From NCBI RefSeq assembly GCF_050003625.1, contig NC_134397.1, positions 263,494,070 through 263,558,069 on the forward strand: a stretch of 64,000 nucleotides of DNA, in the 5' to 3' direction. The position numbers were made by a program, and so were the translations under genes. The notes below the pieces were generated by a model. It ran no database searches. It had not been told where the DNA came from and saw only the letters and a program-made list of their open reading frames with translations. Shown here piece after piece: positions 21,516-34,699 of this stretch (within the stretch, counting starts at the first letter, position 1; every line of letters begins with the position of its first letter). The DNA comes from Haematobia irritans. Taxonomy: Eukaryota > Arthropoda > Insecta > Diptera > Muscidae.

Positions 21516-23745
21516 CGGTATATTAATAAAGCTATTCACGTACAAACAAATGCCACTTTAAAAATCCAAATTATGACGGATACATCGAAGTAAAAAATAT
21601 TTTCTTAATTGCAAAAAAAAAAAAAAAAAACTTTAAACCAAAGATGCTAAATCCTCAAAATAAATCGAAGCCTATATTTGAAGCGTTTTTATCTTAAATC
21701 TAAAGATTCACTGTTTCAGTTACTTTAAGGACGATTTCTTTAATTCCAAAATTCGTTTCCTTATTTTAAGGAAAATTTGCCTTAGTCTAAAGACTTGCAA
21801 CTTTAATTTGGGTTCCAATTTTCATAATGTGTGTCCTAAATTTATGAAGCAAAGATTATAATTATATCTTTTAATTAAAATTGCATTATTTTAAAGAAAT
21901 TTGTCCTTAATATTTTGTACATTGCGCATCCTAAAATTGAGGTTGCATTATCTTTAATATCACGTAAATATTTTTTTCAGTGTAATGCTTCAATATTTCC
22001 TTTAGGACATTTTCCCGCTTTTAACAAATACTTTTCTAATGAAGACCTTTGTGATTAGGAAAGGTGAGCTCAAGCCCTTTCTAATGAACCTAGTCACTAT
22101 ACTGCTCGCGACTTAGTTTTTATATAGAAAGCCAAATAGTAAAAATTCAAATTCCAATTGTAAAAAGTAAATTTATACTTAAAGCGATGGCTTGTGTCTC
22201 GGCTAAGTTTTTGTTGCAAATTTCAAATTCGTATTTATGTTAACATATATTTCATTAAGTTGTGGAAAAATTCGAAAAACAATAAAATTTAACCACAAAC
22301 AAATAATTTTTTTTCCAATACATATAGGTAAAATTTAGCGTTAGTTTAACTACGGAATTTTTTTCTGTGTAGTAATATCGAAAGAAACATACAATTTTAG
22401 AATCCGTTCAGATTTGTTCGAATTGGATACATTTGAGACTACTCAACTCTCGGACTTTTTCATTCTGGGATCCCTGGTAAAATGATTGTTTTTCGTGTAG
22501 AATTTTCTCAATTCTACAATTCAAATTAATAATTTAAAATAAACTTCTTATAGTATTGATTAATTGATATTAAATTTAGTCTCCTTTTATATATATGTGA
22601 GTGACCAAAATAATAGATATTGATACGATACTTTTTCAGACGAAATTAAGTTTAAATTTAAAATCACCTATAAATGACCATGAATAGCTCGAAACTCACC
22701 AAAAAAACGGGTTAGTAAATGATTCACCCCATTGTAATACTGACCTGGAATGAACATAAAAAAAAAAAACAAACAATGAATGACATAATTAAATTGCAAA
22801 CACTTTTTTTTTTGAAAAATAAAGCAACAAGTACAAATAAACAATATACAATGTATTTAAACATAAATTATAAGATTCGTCTTCTTGATGAAAACTATGA
22901 AAAAGAGTCACAATCATAAAAAATGTGATGTAAGCATAATATCCTAAAAAAAACAGTGAATTAAAAAAAACCAAATATTTTTTCTCCCCTTTTTGGCGCA
23001 TGTGAATCTTAAAGACCTTAAGATTTACAACATTATCAACTCTAAAGAGACAATTCATGACAAAAAAAAAACTATTGTGCAGTTTCTCAAGTCTCAACCA
23101 TATACGGAAATACGCATTGTCGTGACATACCCAGCTGATGTCAACTTAAAACAGATGTCAAAAATTTTTTTTTCCGAGTTAGGTTAATACTGGTCAGCTA
23201 ACTGAAGACAGGTGGCGTGCGCATGCTGGGACAAACATTCCGACAGCCCATAAGATTATCATTATATGTATGGATCGAGTAAATGTTGTTATGCTTTATG
23301 GTTAGCCACTAACTATGACCATATTGTCACAATGGATGCTTATCTTTTGGAGTACCATCATCAGTATTATGATTACTATCGCCTTTTGTGGTTCAAAATT
23401 GTTTAGTCAAGTCAAATTATTTACTTAAAACTTATGTTGACATTGCAAAATGTCAATAGCAATGTCAACAAATTAACTGTGTGTTGATAAAGACAATAAT
23501 TTTCAATTTTAGACATGCTCTTCTTAAGAAAAATAAATTGACCATGAAATTTAGTTTAAATATTTAAATAGGCCTGACCATTTGAAATTATACATTTTTT
23601 GTTTTTGGAGCAAATAATGATGAAATTTTCTAATGGGGCTTATTAGCTCTGAAGATATTATGTGCAATAAATTGTACTAAAGATTTGGAAAACAAAAATA
23701 TTTCATAATAAAATTGTATAGAGATATATTCTTTCTACACAGAAA
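21516..23745. other. AT-rich stretch, possible diverged MITE at 21600-21985
   Basis: 21600-21985 has phrases such as TTAAATCTAAAGATT and TTTTTTTCAGTGTAATG that resemble the interior and right end of the MITE at 52878-53513, so it may be an old relative. The rest is AT-rich. The frames at 22719-23187 have no motifs. Confidence 0.4.
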
Positions 23746-24165
23746 AAATATCTCGAAACTGATTCCAATTAAAAAGTTAATTGATGTTGAAAACCTAGTC
23801 AATTAAAAAACTTAACTTAATTTTTTAATCAGATTAAAAAATTAAAGTCAAGGAAAGGATTGAAAATTCCTTAAGTTTGTAATTAAAATAATAATAATAA
23901 TCACAATTAATTTTTAATTAAATAAAAAAATATTTCCAATTAAAAGTATAATTGAAAATTTTGTTCAGAAATAATTAGTTTCTACATACTCGCACATGCT
24001 ATGCAAACATCCAGCTATAGTTACAATCGGGAAATTAATATGAATGTATTAACTATAAATAAATAAAAATTCAATTATCTCAATCAAAAAATTATTGAAA
24101 GTGTCAAAGAAATCATTTAATAATATGTTTCTCTTTTATTTCTAATTAATTCTATGATTGGTACC
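23746..24165. repeat. AATTAA/TTAATT-rich dispersed repeat, copy 1
   Basis: Begins with CCAATTAAAAAGTTAATTGA and continues with many short AATTAA and TTAATT motifs. The same start recurs at about 28650. Related stretches are at 26930-27135, 28616-29465 and 34291-34525. Such sequence can fold on itself at many places. No coding potential. Confidence 0.6.
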
Positions 24166-24173
24166 AGGGCTGT

Positions 24174-24260
24174 GTAGTCGAGCCTATTTTGCTTGACTCC
24201 AACTTCACCATTTTTCATCAGCCTCGACTCCGACTCCGGAGTCGACTCCGGGTAATATAA
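24174..24260. repeat. GACTCCGACTCCGGAGTC-type element end
   Basis: CAGGGCTGTGTAGTCGAG followed by CTCGACTCCGACTCCGGAGT is the kind of end I associate with hAT-like elements that start CAGGGCTGTGGAGTCG. Only one end is visible, so the assignment is tentative. Confidence 0.35.
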
Positions 24261-24455
24261 CTAAATCTCATTTTGATACCACCAATTTGTAGTTCTATTG
24301 TGGGGGGGTACCATAAATGGATCGATATAAATGATCGTATTTATTTATGTGTGCAAAAAAGATCTTAATTTCACATTTGATGCCAATTGAACTCTATATT
24401 TCAAAATTTAAGGCAATGTCGGTCCTATGTTTAATAAATAAAATAATGATATAAA

Positions 24456-24958
24456 TACCCATCAATATATGAGCAGATACCAACAGTCTTCAGTATATGT
24501 AATTATACACCCTCAAAAAAATCACTTCTATAACATATACCCCAAACACATTTTGCTTCAACCATATATATTTTCAGGATTGGTCCAAACAAAATATTGT
24601 TTGTATTGTTCAAACATATTATGTTTCATACACTGGTAGTAAACAATTTTAATGAGATTTTCTTTGTGTGGATATATTTTTAAGGCGCCAATTGGTTACT
24701 TCCATTTTATACCCATCAATATATGAGCAGATACCAACAGTCTTCAGTATATGTAATTATACACCCTCAAAAAAATCACTTCTATAACATATACCCCAAA
24801 CACATTTTGCTTCAACCATATATATTTTCAGGATTGGTCCAAACAAAATATTGTTTGTATTGTTCAAACATATTATGTTTCATACACTGGTAGTAAACAA
24901 TTTTAATGAGATTTTCTTTGTGTGGATATATTTTTAAGGCGCCAATTGGTTACTTCCA
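24456..24958. repeat. Exact 254-bp tandem duplication
   Basis: TACCCATCAATATATGAGC starts at 24456 and again at 24710. By eye the two units are identical throughout. The second unit runs straight into HINE C. Identity over this length in a window of old repeats means a very recent duplication or an assembly artefact. Confidence 0.85.
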
Positions 24959-26744
24959 TTTTTATACCCTCCACCATAGGATGGGGGGTATATTAACTTT
25001 GTCATTCCGTTTGTAACACATCGAAATATTGCTCTTAGACCCCATAAAGTATATATATTCTGGGTCGTGGTGAAATTCTGAGTCGATCTGAGCATGTCCG
25101 TCCGTCCGTCTGTTGAAATCACGCTAACTTCCGAACGAAACAAGCTATCGACTTCAAACTTGGCACAAGTAGTTGTTATTGATGTTGGTCGGATGGTATT
25201 GCAAATGGGCCATATCGGTTCACTTTTACGTATAGCCCCCATATAAACGGACCCCCAAATTTGGCTTGCGAGGCCTCTAAGAGAAGCAAATTTCATCCGA
25301 TCCGGCTGAAATTTGGTACATGGTGTTAGTATATGGTCTCTAACAACCATGCAAAAATTGGTCCATAATTATATATAGCCCCCATATAAAACCGATCCCC
25401 CGATTTGGCTTGCGAGGCCTCTAAGAGAAGCACATTTCATCCGATCCGGCTGAAATTTGGTACATGGTGTTAGTATATGGTCTCTAACAACCATGCAAAA
25501 ATTGGTCCATATCGGTCCATAATTATATATAGCCCCCATATAAACCGATCCCCCGATTTGGCTTGCGAGGCCTCTAAGAGAAACAAATTTCATCCGATCC
25601 GGCTGAAATTTGGTACATGGTGTTAGTATATGGTCTCTAACAACCATGCAAAATTGGTCCATATCGGTCCATAATTATATGTAGCCCCCATATAAACCGA
25701 TCCCCCGATTTGGCCTGCGAGGCCTCTAAGAGAAGCAAATTTCATCCGATCCGGCTGAAACTTGGTACATGGTGTTAGTATAGGGTCTCTAACAATCATA
25801 CAAAAATTGGTCCACATCGGTCCATAATTATATATAGCCCCCATATAAACCGATCCCCCCGATTTGGCTTGCGAGGTCTCTAAGAGAAGCAAATTTCATC
25901 CGATCCGGCTGATATTTGGTACATGGTGTTAGTATATGGTCTCTAACAAATTTGCAAAAATTGATCCACATCGGTCCATAATTATATATAGTCCCCATAT
26001 AAACCGATCCCCCGATTTGGCTTGCGAGGCCTCTAAGAAAAGCAAATTTCATCCGATCCGGCTGATATTTGGTACATGGTGTTAGTATATGGTCTCTAAC
26101 AACCATGCAAAAATTGGTCCACATCGGTCCATAATTATATATAGCCCCCATATAAACCGATCACCAGATTTGACCTCCGGAGCCTCTTGGAAGACCAAAA
26201 TTCATCTGATTCAGTTGAAATTTGGTACGTGGTGTTAATATATGGCCTCAAACTCCCATGCAAAAATTGGTCGAAATCGGTCCATAATTATATATAGGCC
26301 CCATATAAACCGATCCCCAGATTTGACATCAAGAGCCCCTTGGAAGAGCAAAATTCTTCCCATTCGGTTGAAATTTGGTACGTGATGTTAGTATATGGCA
26401 TCCAACAACCATGCAGGAATTGGTTCCTATCAGTCCATAATTATATATAGCTCCCATATAAACCGATCCCCAGATCTTACCTCCGGTGCCTTTTGGAGAA
26501 GCAAAATTTATCCGATCTGCTTGAAATTTGGTACGTGGCGATCATATATGATATTTAACAACCATGCCAAAAGTGGTCCATATCAGTCCATAATCATATA
26601 TATCCCCATATAAAACGATCTCGAGATTTGGTTTTGGAGCCTCTTGGAGGAGCAAATTTCATCCAAGTGAGTAGAAATTTGGTACATTGTGCTAGTATAT
26701 GGTCGTTAAGAACCATGCCTAACTAGGTCCATATCGGTCTATAG
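24959..26744 (+). mobile_element. HINE-like element C, family 1, 3' end replaced by (AT)n
   Basis: A clean 5' end (TTTTTATACCCTCCACCATA) at 24959, a short GTCC run, then about ten 153-bp modules. The first six or seven are very similar and later ones more diverged. It stops at the TATAGTTATATATA of a module and passes into (AT)n. Subterminal repeat and hairpin of the 3' end are absent. The antisense strand has open frames over the modules and the conserved tail (25350-24934, 25662-25369, 26151-25828). Confidence 0.8.
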
Positions 26745-27135
<391 letters not shown>

Positions 27136-28615
27136 TCCAGCTTCAATTAACTTTTTAATAGAAAATATAGTAGAAATACTTCTGTACAGTGAAGAAGGCT
27201 TGAAACCAATACAAAATATTCAAATAGGGAGTCAAATAGTGCCTTCCAGACTAGTTTTTTTTTTTCTTTCTATTGTATTTACTATAATAATCATCCGTAT
27301 TTTACTCATATATGGGATTAGAAACAGCTTTAGTTTTATTTGCATAATTGATGAATTGATGAAGTCATATTATTCTTGGATCGAGATAATCACAGCAATT
27401 GATTGTTTCATTCTATGGCAATTAAGTTATTATATTGCTATTAAATTGATAATGTTCTTCTCGCCATTGAGTTGATAATTGATTTGGAATGATTGAAGAA
27501 CAAAACCTATCAAGAACTATTATTGTAAATATATTACAAAATTCCATGGCGACACTGAGACTGGGATGGTGGATGAAAAAAATAAAACGAACACAAAACG
27601 GTTGATTGATAAATTAGAATTCAAGAGCGGTTCTTTTTAATGATTTTACGCCTATTGCATTTTTAAATAATAAATCGTTTATCGAAGAAATCGTAGAAAA
27701 CAAAAATCTCAGACTCAAACAAACAATAGCGTCATCACAAATAGAATACAAAGAAATACACAATAATCAATAAATTAATGGGTATCTATGGTGGGACAAA
27801 GAACAAAATACGCCAGTTTAAAATTGAACTTGAACTTAAAATCAATTCAAATTCAATCAAAGTACGGATAACGTGAAAAGAAGACCCTTATAGAAATATT
27901 AAAACAATAATACATAGAAGTTATGGCTAAAAACAACAAACTGGGAGTGTAATCGTCGTTAGATAGAACTATGAAATACCATTTGCCCATATTTACCTCA
28001 CCCTAGTTTTGCTTAATTCTGGCCTTTCCCAAGAAAGTAATTATTTACCGAGTGTCTGTGATTGACATGCAAATCACTCCCTTCCTCTGTTTGTTGTGTT
28101 ATATGTTAGACCTTCCATGTAAACCATGTGAGCTTGTTTCCTCTTCATTAAATGACATTGAAAATTTGTGTCATGTATTTACAAAATAAATTAATTTGTT
28201 ACATATGTCAAATATGGACAATTACATGTATAGTTTAGAAACGTGTTCTTACATTGTACTGTAATAGGTAAATTGATGTTTATGGTTTAGAAATCACACA
28301 GAGCTATAGTCAGTCTGCATTAATTTACATAAAACCTTTTTATGTAAGGAAAATCAATTCGTATATAATATTCGTTTCAGCGCCATCTGTAGGTGAAAAC
28401 ATTAGTTATATACGAACACATAGAAATTGGCATAATTTGGTCAAACGGGTAGAGATAGCATCAGAGATACACTTAAATGATAGCTTTCGATTGGTATAAA
28501 AAAATTTTTCCAAAAAAAAACTTCAGAATCGAAAGAGAGAAATGTAACCACTGTGGTCAAATGGAAAAAAATGGGGATCCATATCTATATGTGAAAGACA
28601 GATCGTTTAATCTTC
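27136..28615. other. AT-rich stretch, nothing recognised
   Basis: Contains an open frame at 27125-27475 rich in Ile, Phe and Leu, which comes from composition and has no known motif. No repeat ends seen. Confidence 0.45.
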
Positions 28616-29465
28616 TATCTACACAAACAAATCACTAAAATATTTCCAATTAAAAAGTTAATTGAAACTGAAAACCTTTTTAATTAAAAAATTAATTATT
28701 AGAATCAAACGCGAAAAATTAATGGTTATTTCGATTGTGGAAAAATATGCAACATTCTGATTGCAAAATATGAAGGACATTGTCATAGATTTTGGATCCG
28801 GTATCCCTCACAATATTACGAATTAACATTAACATTCCACTATCATTTGGGCGAAAATATGACGGAATGACGGAAAAACTAACGTAACACCAAGGCAACA
28901 TATTTTTTGCGAAACGAATAAGCCCTAAGTCAATTAGGCCAATGATTGATTTTTTTTTATAAAAATTAATTGATACAATCAATTGTTTAATCAACATAAA
29001 AACACAACGTCAATTAAAAAAGATTTTAATTAAAATCACTTTTTCAATCAAATTAAGAAAATTAGTGAAAATATTCGTGGTTTTTATTTGTATATTAATT
29101 TTTCCAATTAACAATTTAATTAAAAAATGTATTCGATGTCGATTGCAAAACTCAATTAATTGTTTAAATGATTTAATTAAAATGTTAATTGGAAATTGGA
29201 TTAAAGTTTAATTAAATAATTAATTGAATCAATTAAAATATGAAATGAAAATGTGAAAATATGGAAATATGAATATTTTCCAATCTGTATAAATAATATT
29301 TTGGATTGAATCCATTGAATCATTAACTGATTTTTGCAATCAACATCAATTAAATTTTTAATTTAATCAATTAAATGTTTAATTTATATTTTCAAATCAA
29401 TTAATTTAATTGATTTGATTTTGGTTAAAAATTAATTTAATTTAAATTAATTTTTAACCAAAAGC
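28616..29465. repeat. AATTAA/TTAATT-rich dispersed repeat, copy 3, interrupted
   Basis: Starts with ACACAAACAAAT and CCAATTAAAAAGTTAATTGA like copy 1, is interrupted at about 28732-28925 by another repeat, and resumes to 29465 with dense AATTAA motifs. It ends against a Tc1-like transposase relic. Confidence 0.55.
28732..28925. repeat. Dispersed repeat Y, copy 1
   Basis: About 195 bp shared with 48125-48335, including GATTTTGGATCCGGTATCCC, ATCATTTGGGCGAAAA and GCAACATATTTTTTGCGAAA. On the minus strand a 92-codon frame (28997-28719) is open in this copy but not in the other. Family unknown. Confidence 0.65.
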
Positions 29466-29469
29466 TATG

Positions 29470-29904
29470 GTGCCATAACAGATCAGGCTTTGTCGGCCGT
29501 TCGAAAGCGATGCACGAAAGTGACTCTGCCGTATTTTAGCTCATTCTCGGCAAAGCGTCGTCCTGAGATGATTGACACATTGGTATTTTTTGGTTTCAAC
29601 CTTTCTCTCCAAAAGACCTCAAGAGTCCAATGGATTGAGATCCGGAGAATTTGGTGGCCATTATGCGGTAGAAATGAAGCGAGGAAGAACCTCCTTTGTA
29701 ATCCATTTTTGGTTAACACGTGCTGAGTGCGATGGAACTGAGTCCTGTTGGGATGTCATTTCCCAGGTCTTCGTTTTCGTCTTTAGGACATTTTCCCTAT
29801 AATATTCGGAATTTATTTTTATCCCACGGTGGTATAGTTACCTATAACATCGGTAATTAACCACTTTCATGCAAGCGAATCAATTCCTTGGCTGGTATAA
29901 ATGT
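29470..29904 (-). pseudogene. Tc1-like transposase C-terminal half
   Basis: The minus strand reads SEYYRENVLK, then MTSQQDSVPSHSARVNQKWI (second catalytic Asp), KEVLPRFISTA, a stop, then WPPNSPDLNPLD (third acidic residue), followed in another frame by the C-terminal helix. The upstream piece AKELIRLHESG at about 29905-29860 is out of phase. Spacing of about 37-38 residues between the last two acidic residues fits a maT-like D37D type better than Tc1 D34E, which is inference. The minus-oriented 29-bp array cuts into it at 29905. Confidence 0.75.
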
Positions 29905-31512
29905 TCAGAAATAAAATTTTCAAAAAAATTTTCTATAGAAATAAAATGTTCACAAAATGTTCTATAGAAAAAAAAATTGAAATAAAAATATCTATAGAAA
30001 TAAAATAAAAAGAAATATCTATAGAAATAAAATTTTAACAAAATTTTCTATAGATATAAAATTTTGACAAAATTTTCTATAGAAAAAAATGTCAAAAGTT
30101 TGTTTAGAAATAAAGTTTACACAAAATTTACTATAGAAATAAAATTTTGACAAAATTTTCTATAGAAAAAAAATGTCAAACGTTTCTTTAGAAATAAAAT
30201 TTTGACAAAATTTTCTATAGAAATAAAATTTTGACAAAATTTTCTATAGAAATAAAATTTTGGCAAAATGACTTATAGAACAAAATGAGAAAATTTGGTA
30301 TAGAAATAAAATTTTGACAAAATTTTCTATAGCAATAAAATTTTGACAAAATTTTCTATAGAAATAAAATTTTGACAAAATTTTCTATAGAAATAAAATT
30401 TTGACAAAATTTTCTATAGAAATAAAATGTTAACAAAATGATTTATTGAAAAAAAAATGACAAAATGTTGTATAGAAATAAAATTTTGAAAGAATATTCT
30501 ATAGAAATAAAATTTTGACAAAATTTTCTATAGAAATACAATTTTGACAAAATTTTCTATAGAAATAAAATTTCGACAATATTTTCTATAGAAATAAAAT
30601 TTTAACAAATTTTTGAGAAAATTTTCTATAGAAGTACAATTTTGACAAATTTTCTATAGAAATAAAATGTTGACAAATAAAAATGTTGAAATAAAAATTT
30701 TGACAATATTTTCTATAGAAATAAAATGTTGACAAAATTTTCTATAGAAATAAAAATTTTGACAATATTTTCTATAGAAATAAAATTTTGAAAATATCTA
30801 TAGAAATAAAATTTCGACAAAATTTTCTATAGAAATGAAATTTTGACAAAATTTTCTATAGAAATAAAATTTTGACAAAATTTTCAATAGAAATGAAATT
30901 TTGACAAAATTTTCTATAGAAATACAATTTTGACAAAATTCTCTATAGAAATACAATTTTGACAAAATTCTCTATAGAAATACAATTTTGACAAAATTTT
31001 GAGAAAATTTTCTGTAGAAATACAATGTTTACAAAATTTTCTATAGAAATAAAATGTTGACAAAATTGTCTATAAAAATAAAATTTTGATAACATTTTAT
31101 ATAGAAATAAAATTTTAACCAATTTTTGAGAAAATATTTCTATAGAAAATTTTCTCAAAATTTTGACAAAATTTTCTATAGAAGTAAAAATTTTGACAAT
31201 ATTTGCTATAGAAATAAAATTTTGACAAAACTTTCTATAGAAATAAAATTTTGAGAAAATTATCTATAGAAATACAATTTTGACAAATTTTCTATAGAAA
31301 TGAAATTTTGACAACATTTGCTATAGAAATACAATTTTGACAAAATTTTCTATAGAAATAAAATTTTAACAAAATTTCCTATAGAAATACAATTTTGAGA
31401 AAATTTTCTGTAGAAATAAAATTTTGACAAAATTTTCTATAGAAATAAAATGTTGACAAGATTTTCTATAGAAATAAAATGTTGACAAGATTTTTTATCG
31501 AAATAAAATTTT
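29905..31512 (-). repeat. 29-bp minisatellite array, minus orientation
   Basis: About 55 units in the opposite orientation to most other arrays in the window (TTCTATAGAAATAAAATTTTG on the plus strand). Degenerate units and short insertions occur. No TIR at either edge. The right edge is the foldback composite. Confidence 0.88.
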
Positions 31513-32150
31513 CCATTTGTTTTGTTTTGTTATTGTTGGTTTTGTTCTTTAAGCATTGTTTTTGTTTTTTTATTTCAGCTTAAAACCATACATTGACTAA
31601 ACTACAAGAGTAGCTTAACCAACAGAGGAAAAGAATGTTTGTCAAATTTATTTGGGCAAAGCCCTATAGACTGCAAGATGGTTGGATGGACGCACGTTTC
31701 GGAATTACCACATTCCGAAACGTGCGAAACCAACAATAACAAAACAAAACAAATGGAAAAAGAAGAGGAGGCACGCTCAAAATAAACCCAGCCATGTGAA
31801 TTCAAATCGATGATTTGACAGTGGCATAGGAAAAGAGATATGTTTGTTTCGAATTTATTTCGGCATAAGCCGGCTATCAATGTAAAACCTTTTTTCGGAG
31901 GGTTCAAGTGTGGTTTTTGTTGGGTTTAATAAACTGCCTGAATTTATTCTGATAATTGGTTGATAGTTTTGCTGCAAGTAGAGGATGTTGATGAGGAATG
32001 TGGTAATTCCGAAACGTGCGTCCATCCAACCATCTTGCAGTCTATAGGGCTTTGCCCAAATAAATTTGACAAACATTCTTTTCCTCTGTTGGTTAAGCTA
32101 CTCTTGTAGTTTAGTCAATGTATGGTTTTAAGCTGAAATAAAAAAACAAC
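31513..32150. repeat. Foldback composite, two inverted arms
   Basis: The left arm (31513-31711) is a minus-oriented partial copy of the foldback family. The right arm (31768-32150) is a nearly full plus copy. Between them lie a 15-bp perfect hairpin and a tail segment (31727-31755) that is the exact inverse of 31513-31542. It sits between two blocks of minus-oriented satellite. No protein is recognisable. The arms suggest a foldback-type DNA element or replication template switching. Confidence 0.75.
31691..31726. repeat. Perfect 15-bp hairpin
   Basis: CGCACGTTTCGGAAT (31691-31705), a six-base loop, then ATTCCGAAACGTGCG (31712-31726). It marks the point where the left foldback arm turns round. 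Confidence 0.95.
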
Positions 32151-32840
32151 AGAAATAAAATATTGATAAAATTTTCTATAGAAATAAAATTTTAACAAAT
32201 TTTTGAGAAAATTTTCTATAGAAACACAATTTTGACAAAATTTTCTATAGAAATACAATTTTGACAAAATGTTGAGAAAATTTTCCGTAGAAATACAATT
32301 TTGACAACATTTTCTATAGAAATAAAATGTTGACAAGATTTTCTATAGAAATAAAATGTTGACAAAATTTTATATCGAAATAAAATTTTGATAAAAATTT
32401 TTTATAGAAATATAAAATTTTTGAGAAAATTTTCTATAGAAATATAATTGTGACAAAATTTTCTATAGAAATAAAATGTTGACAAAATTTTTTATCGAAA
32501 TAAAATTTTAATAAAATTTTCTATAGAAATAAAATTTTAACAATTTTTTTAGAAAATTTTCTATAGAAATACAATTTTGACAAAATTTTCTATAGAAATA
32601 AAAATTTTGACAATATTTTCTATAGAAATAAAATTTTGAAAATATTTATAGAAATACAATTTTGACAAAATTTTCTATAGAAATATAATGTTGACAAAAT
32701 GTTCTAGAGAAATAAAATTTTGAGAAAATTATCTATAGAAATAGAATTTTAACAAAATTTTCTATAGAAATGAAATTTTGACACAATTTTGAGAAAATTG
32801 TCTATAGAAATACAATATTGACAAAATTTTCTATAGAAGC
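32151..32840 (-). repeat. 29-bp minisatellite array, minus orientation, continued
   Basis: About 24 units continuing the array at 29905-31512 on the other side of the foldback composite. It ends in non-repetitive sequence at about 32841 with no TIR. Confidence 0.85.
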
Positions 32841-34290
32841 TCCTCATCGCTAATAACCAACCTTTTCAAAAATCGATTGATTGTGTTGCATGTCAGCAGC
32901 GATTCGTCAATGGGAATTGGATTCATGAAGACTTTTGCCCTAATTTATGTGGCAGCTATATAAATGAGATTTAGATAAATAACCTCATCTATTAGAAAAA
33001 TAATTGATTTCTTTTTACTACAACAGATATTAAATTGCTTTAGACATAGTCATAAACCAAAACAATTAAATATAATTTATGAGCATTTACTTATATTTAA
33101 TCGTTTCATATAATTTAATTTAATTAGGTGGTTCCAGAGTGTGACTTTGAATTAAATTTAAATATTTTTTAATGAGAGAATTCACAAAACAAAAATCAAA
33201 GTAAAAAAATGCCATTGTTTCTTTGTTTGTTTTCTTGTTAAAAATAATTTGATCAGTTTTGTTAAGTTTCTAAAATATATTCGTATTTTGTATTTTAATT
33301 TAGTTAACGATGACCTAAACCTCGTATAGATTTTTATTAATATCGGTCATCCAACCGATTGAACTCTCAATTAATTAAATTGAAGAACACAGAAAAAACA
33401 GAACGCAGTAAAACCTAAAGATACTCAATACAAATGACAATATGACAGCAAAAAAAAAAAAATATTCCATTTTGTCATTCCAAGATGAACAACCAAACAA
33501 GATCATTATTGAGTGGGTGTTATTTTATGACCTTTTTTTATTGAACAACAATTGAATTGAAATATTTTTATTACTATTTTTTTTTATGAGAAAGACACGG
33601 GCATTTCGGGTTCTTAATGAATGAGTTGAAGTGTTCGAGAATACATTTTATGTAAAGGTCAGTACTCAAGTTTTTTGGTCTCCATGATGATGATATTGAT
33701 ACCTAGAAATCTATGATTGAGGAGACGGTTAATCACCGCCATGATTGATAAATGTTATTCAAATATGGTCTACGATGACATTGAGGAAAGAACTCACTTT
33801 TAAAAGAGAACATGAAGGGCCCTCGCCACTCACCAACCGAAATCAGGTAGATGTCGGTTCGCTATCATGGACAAAATCTGGATCTTGTGAAAGTAGGGCA
33901 ATAATTGAGAAAACAATACAAATTCTCTTCTCATCGTTGTTTCAATTAGTCAACAAGGTGCCCCCAACACTGTGTACCCCAATAGAGCGTCCTTTTTCAG
34001 TGATATTAATCCAACTCAAAACGCCTTAACGCTATCGAACTTTCGTCCTTTAAGTTTACCTCCTGTAGTATTCTGCTTGTTTGTTTTCTCACATTGGAGT
34101 ATGCCAACATTTCGCGAATTAAATCGTTCAAACGCATTTCAGGGTTATATCAATATCTTGTCGTTCGGCACTGCGTGAATTGTTTTACATCGGTATCATA
34201 CAATGAATCAAATGGAAACGTCCGTCAACGTAACATCCATTACGTATACTTTCAAACCCGTACCATTCCCCACCTCATATACACAGACTT
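32841..34290. other. AT-rich stretch, one faint hAT-like motif
   Basis: Mostly unique AT-rich DNA. At 33950-34020 the plus strand reads VNKVPPTLCTPIERPFSVI, which recalls the hAT C-terminal dimerisation motif (PATSxPxERVFS). No other hAT block is visible nearby, so this is weak. Confidence 0.35.
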
Positions 34291-34525
34291 TTAAAAAATA
34301 TTCAAACAAATATTTAATTGATTCAACAAATTTGTTAATTGAAACAACAATCAATCACAAAAATTAATAGTATCAATTTTTTTTTTAATTATATCAATTA
34401 ATTTTTTAATTGACCTCCAATTAATTTTTTTAATTCATACTATCATTTCTGCCATTGAAGACATTTCAATTAAAAATGTAATTGGATCAATTAATTTCGT
34501 GATTGAATCAGGAAAATTTTTTTTG
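34291..34525. repeat. AATTAA/TTAATT-rich dispersed repeat, copy 4
   Basis: Many AATTAATTTTT blocks, ending TTTTTTTTGTTTGTA. This inverts the ACAAACAAAT at the start of copy 3, consistent with a TIR element whose inside is AT-rich. Confidence 0.5.
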
Positions 34526-34531
34526 TTTGTA

Positions 34532-34699
34532 AAGAGCCACGGTGGTCCAATGGTTAGCACGGCCGCCTTACATACAAATAGTTATGGCTTCAAGTGCCAG
34601 TTTCGACAAAACATCAAAAAGGTTTTCAACGGTGGGCATTTCTAAGTGTTTCAAGATTTCTCTAAGTGGGTTTACCGCAATGTGGACCGCAATTCGGAC
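34532..34699 (+). mobile_element. Decayed, 3'-truncated SINE copy 4
   Basis: GAGCCACGGTGGTCCAATGG (A-box region) at about 34535, then a degraded B box and body up to AATTCGGACC, where the satellite TIR element begins. Roughly the first half of the SINE is left, with many substitutions. Confidence 0.7.
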
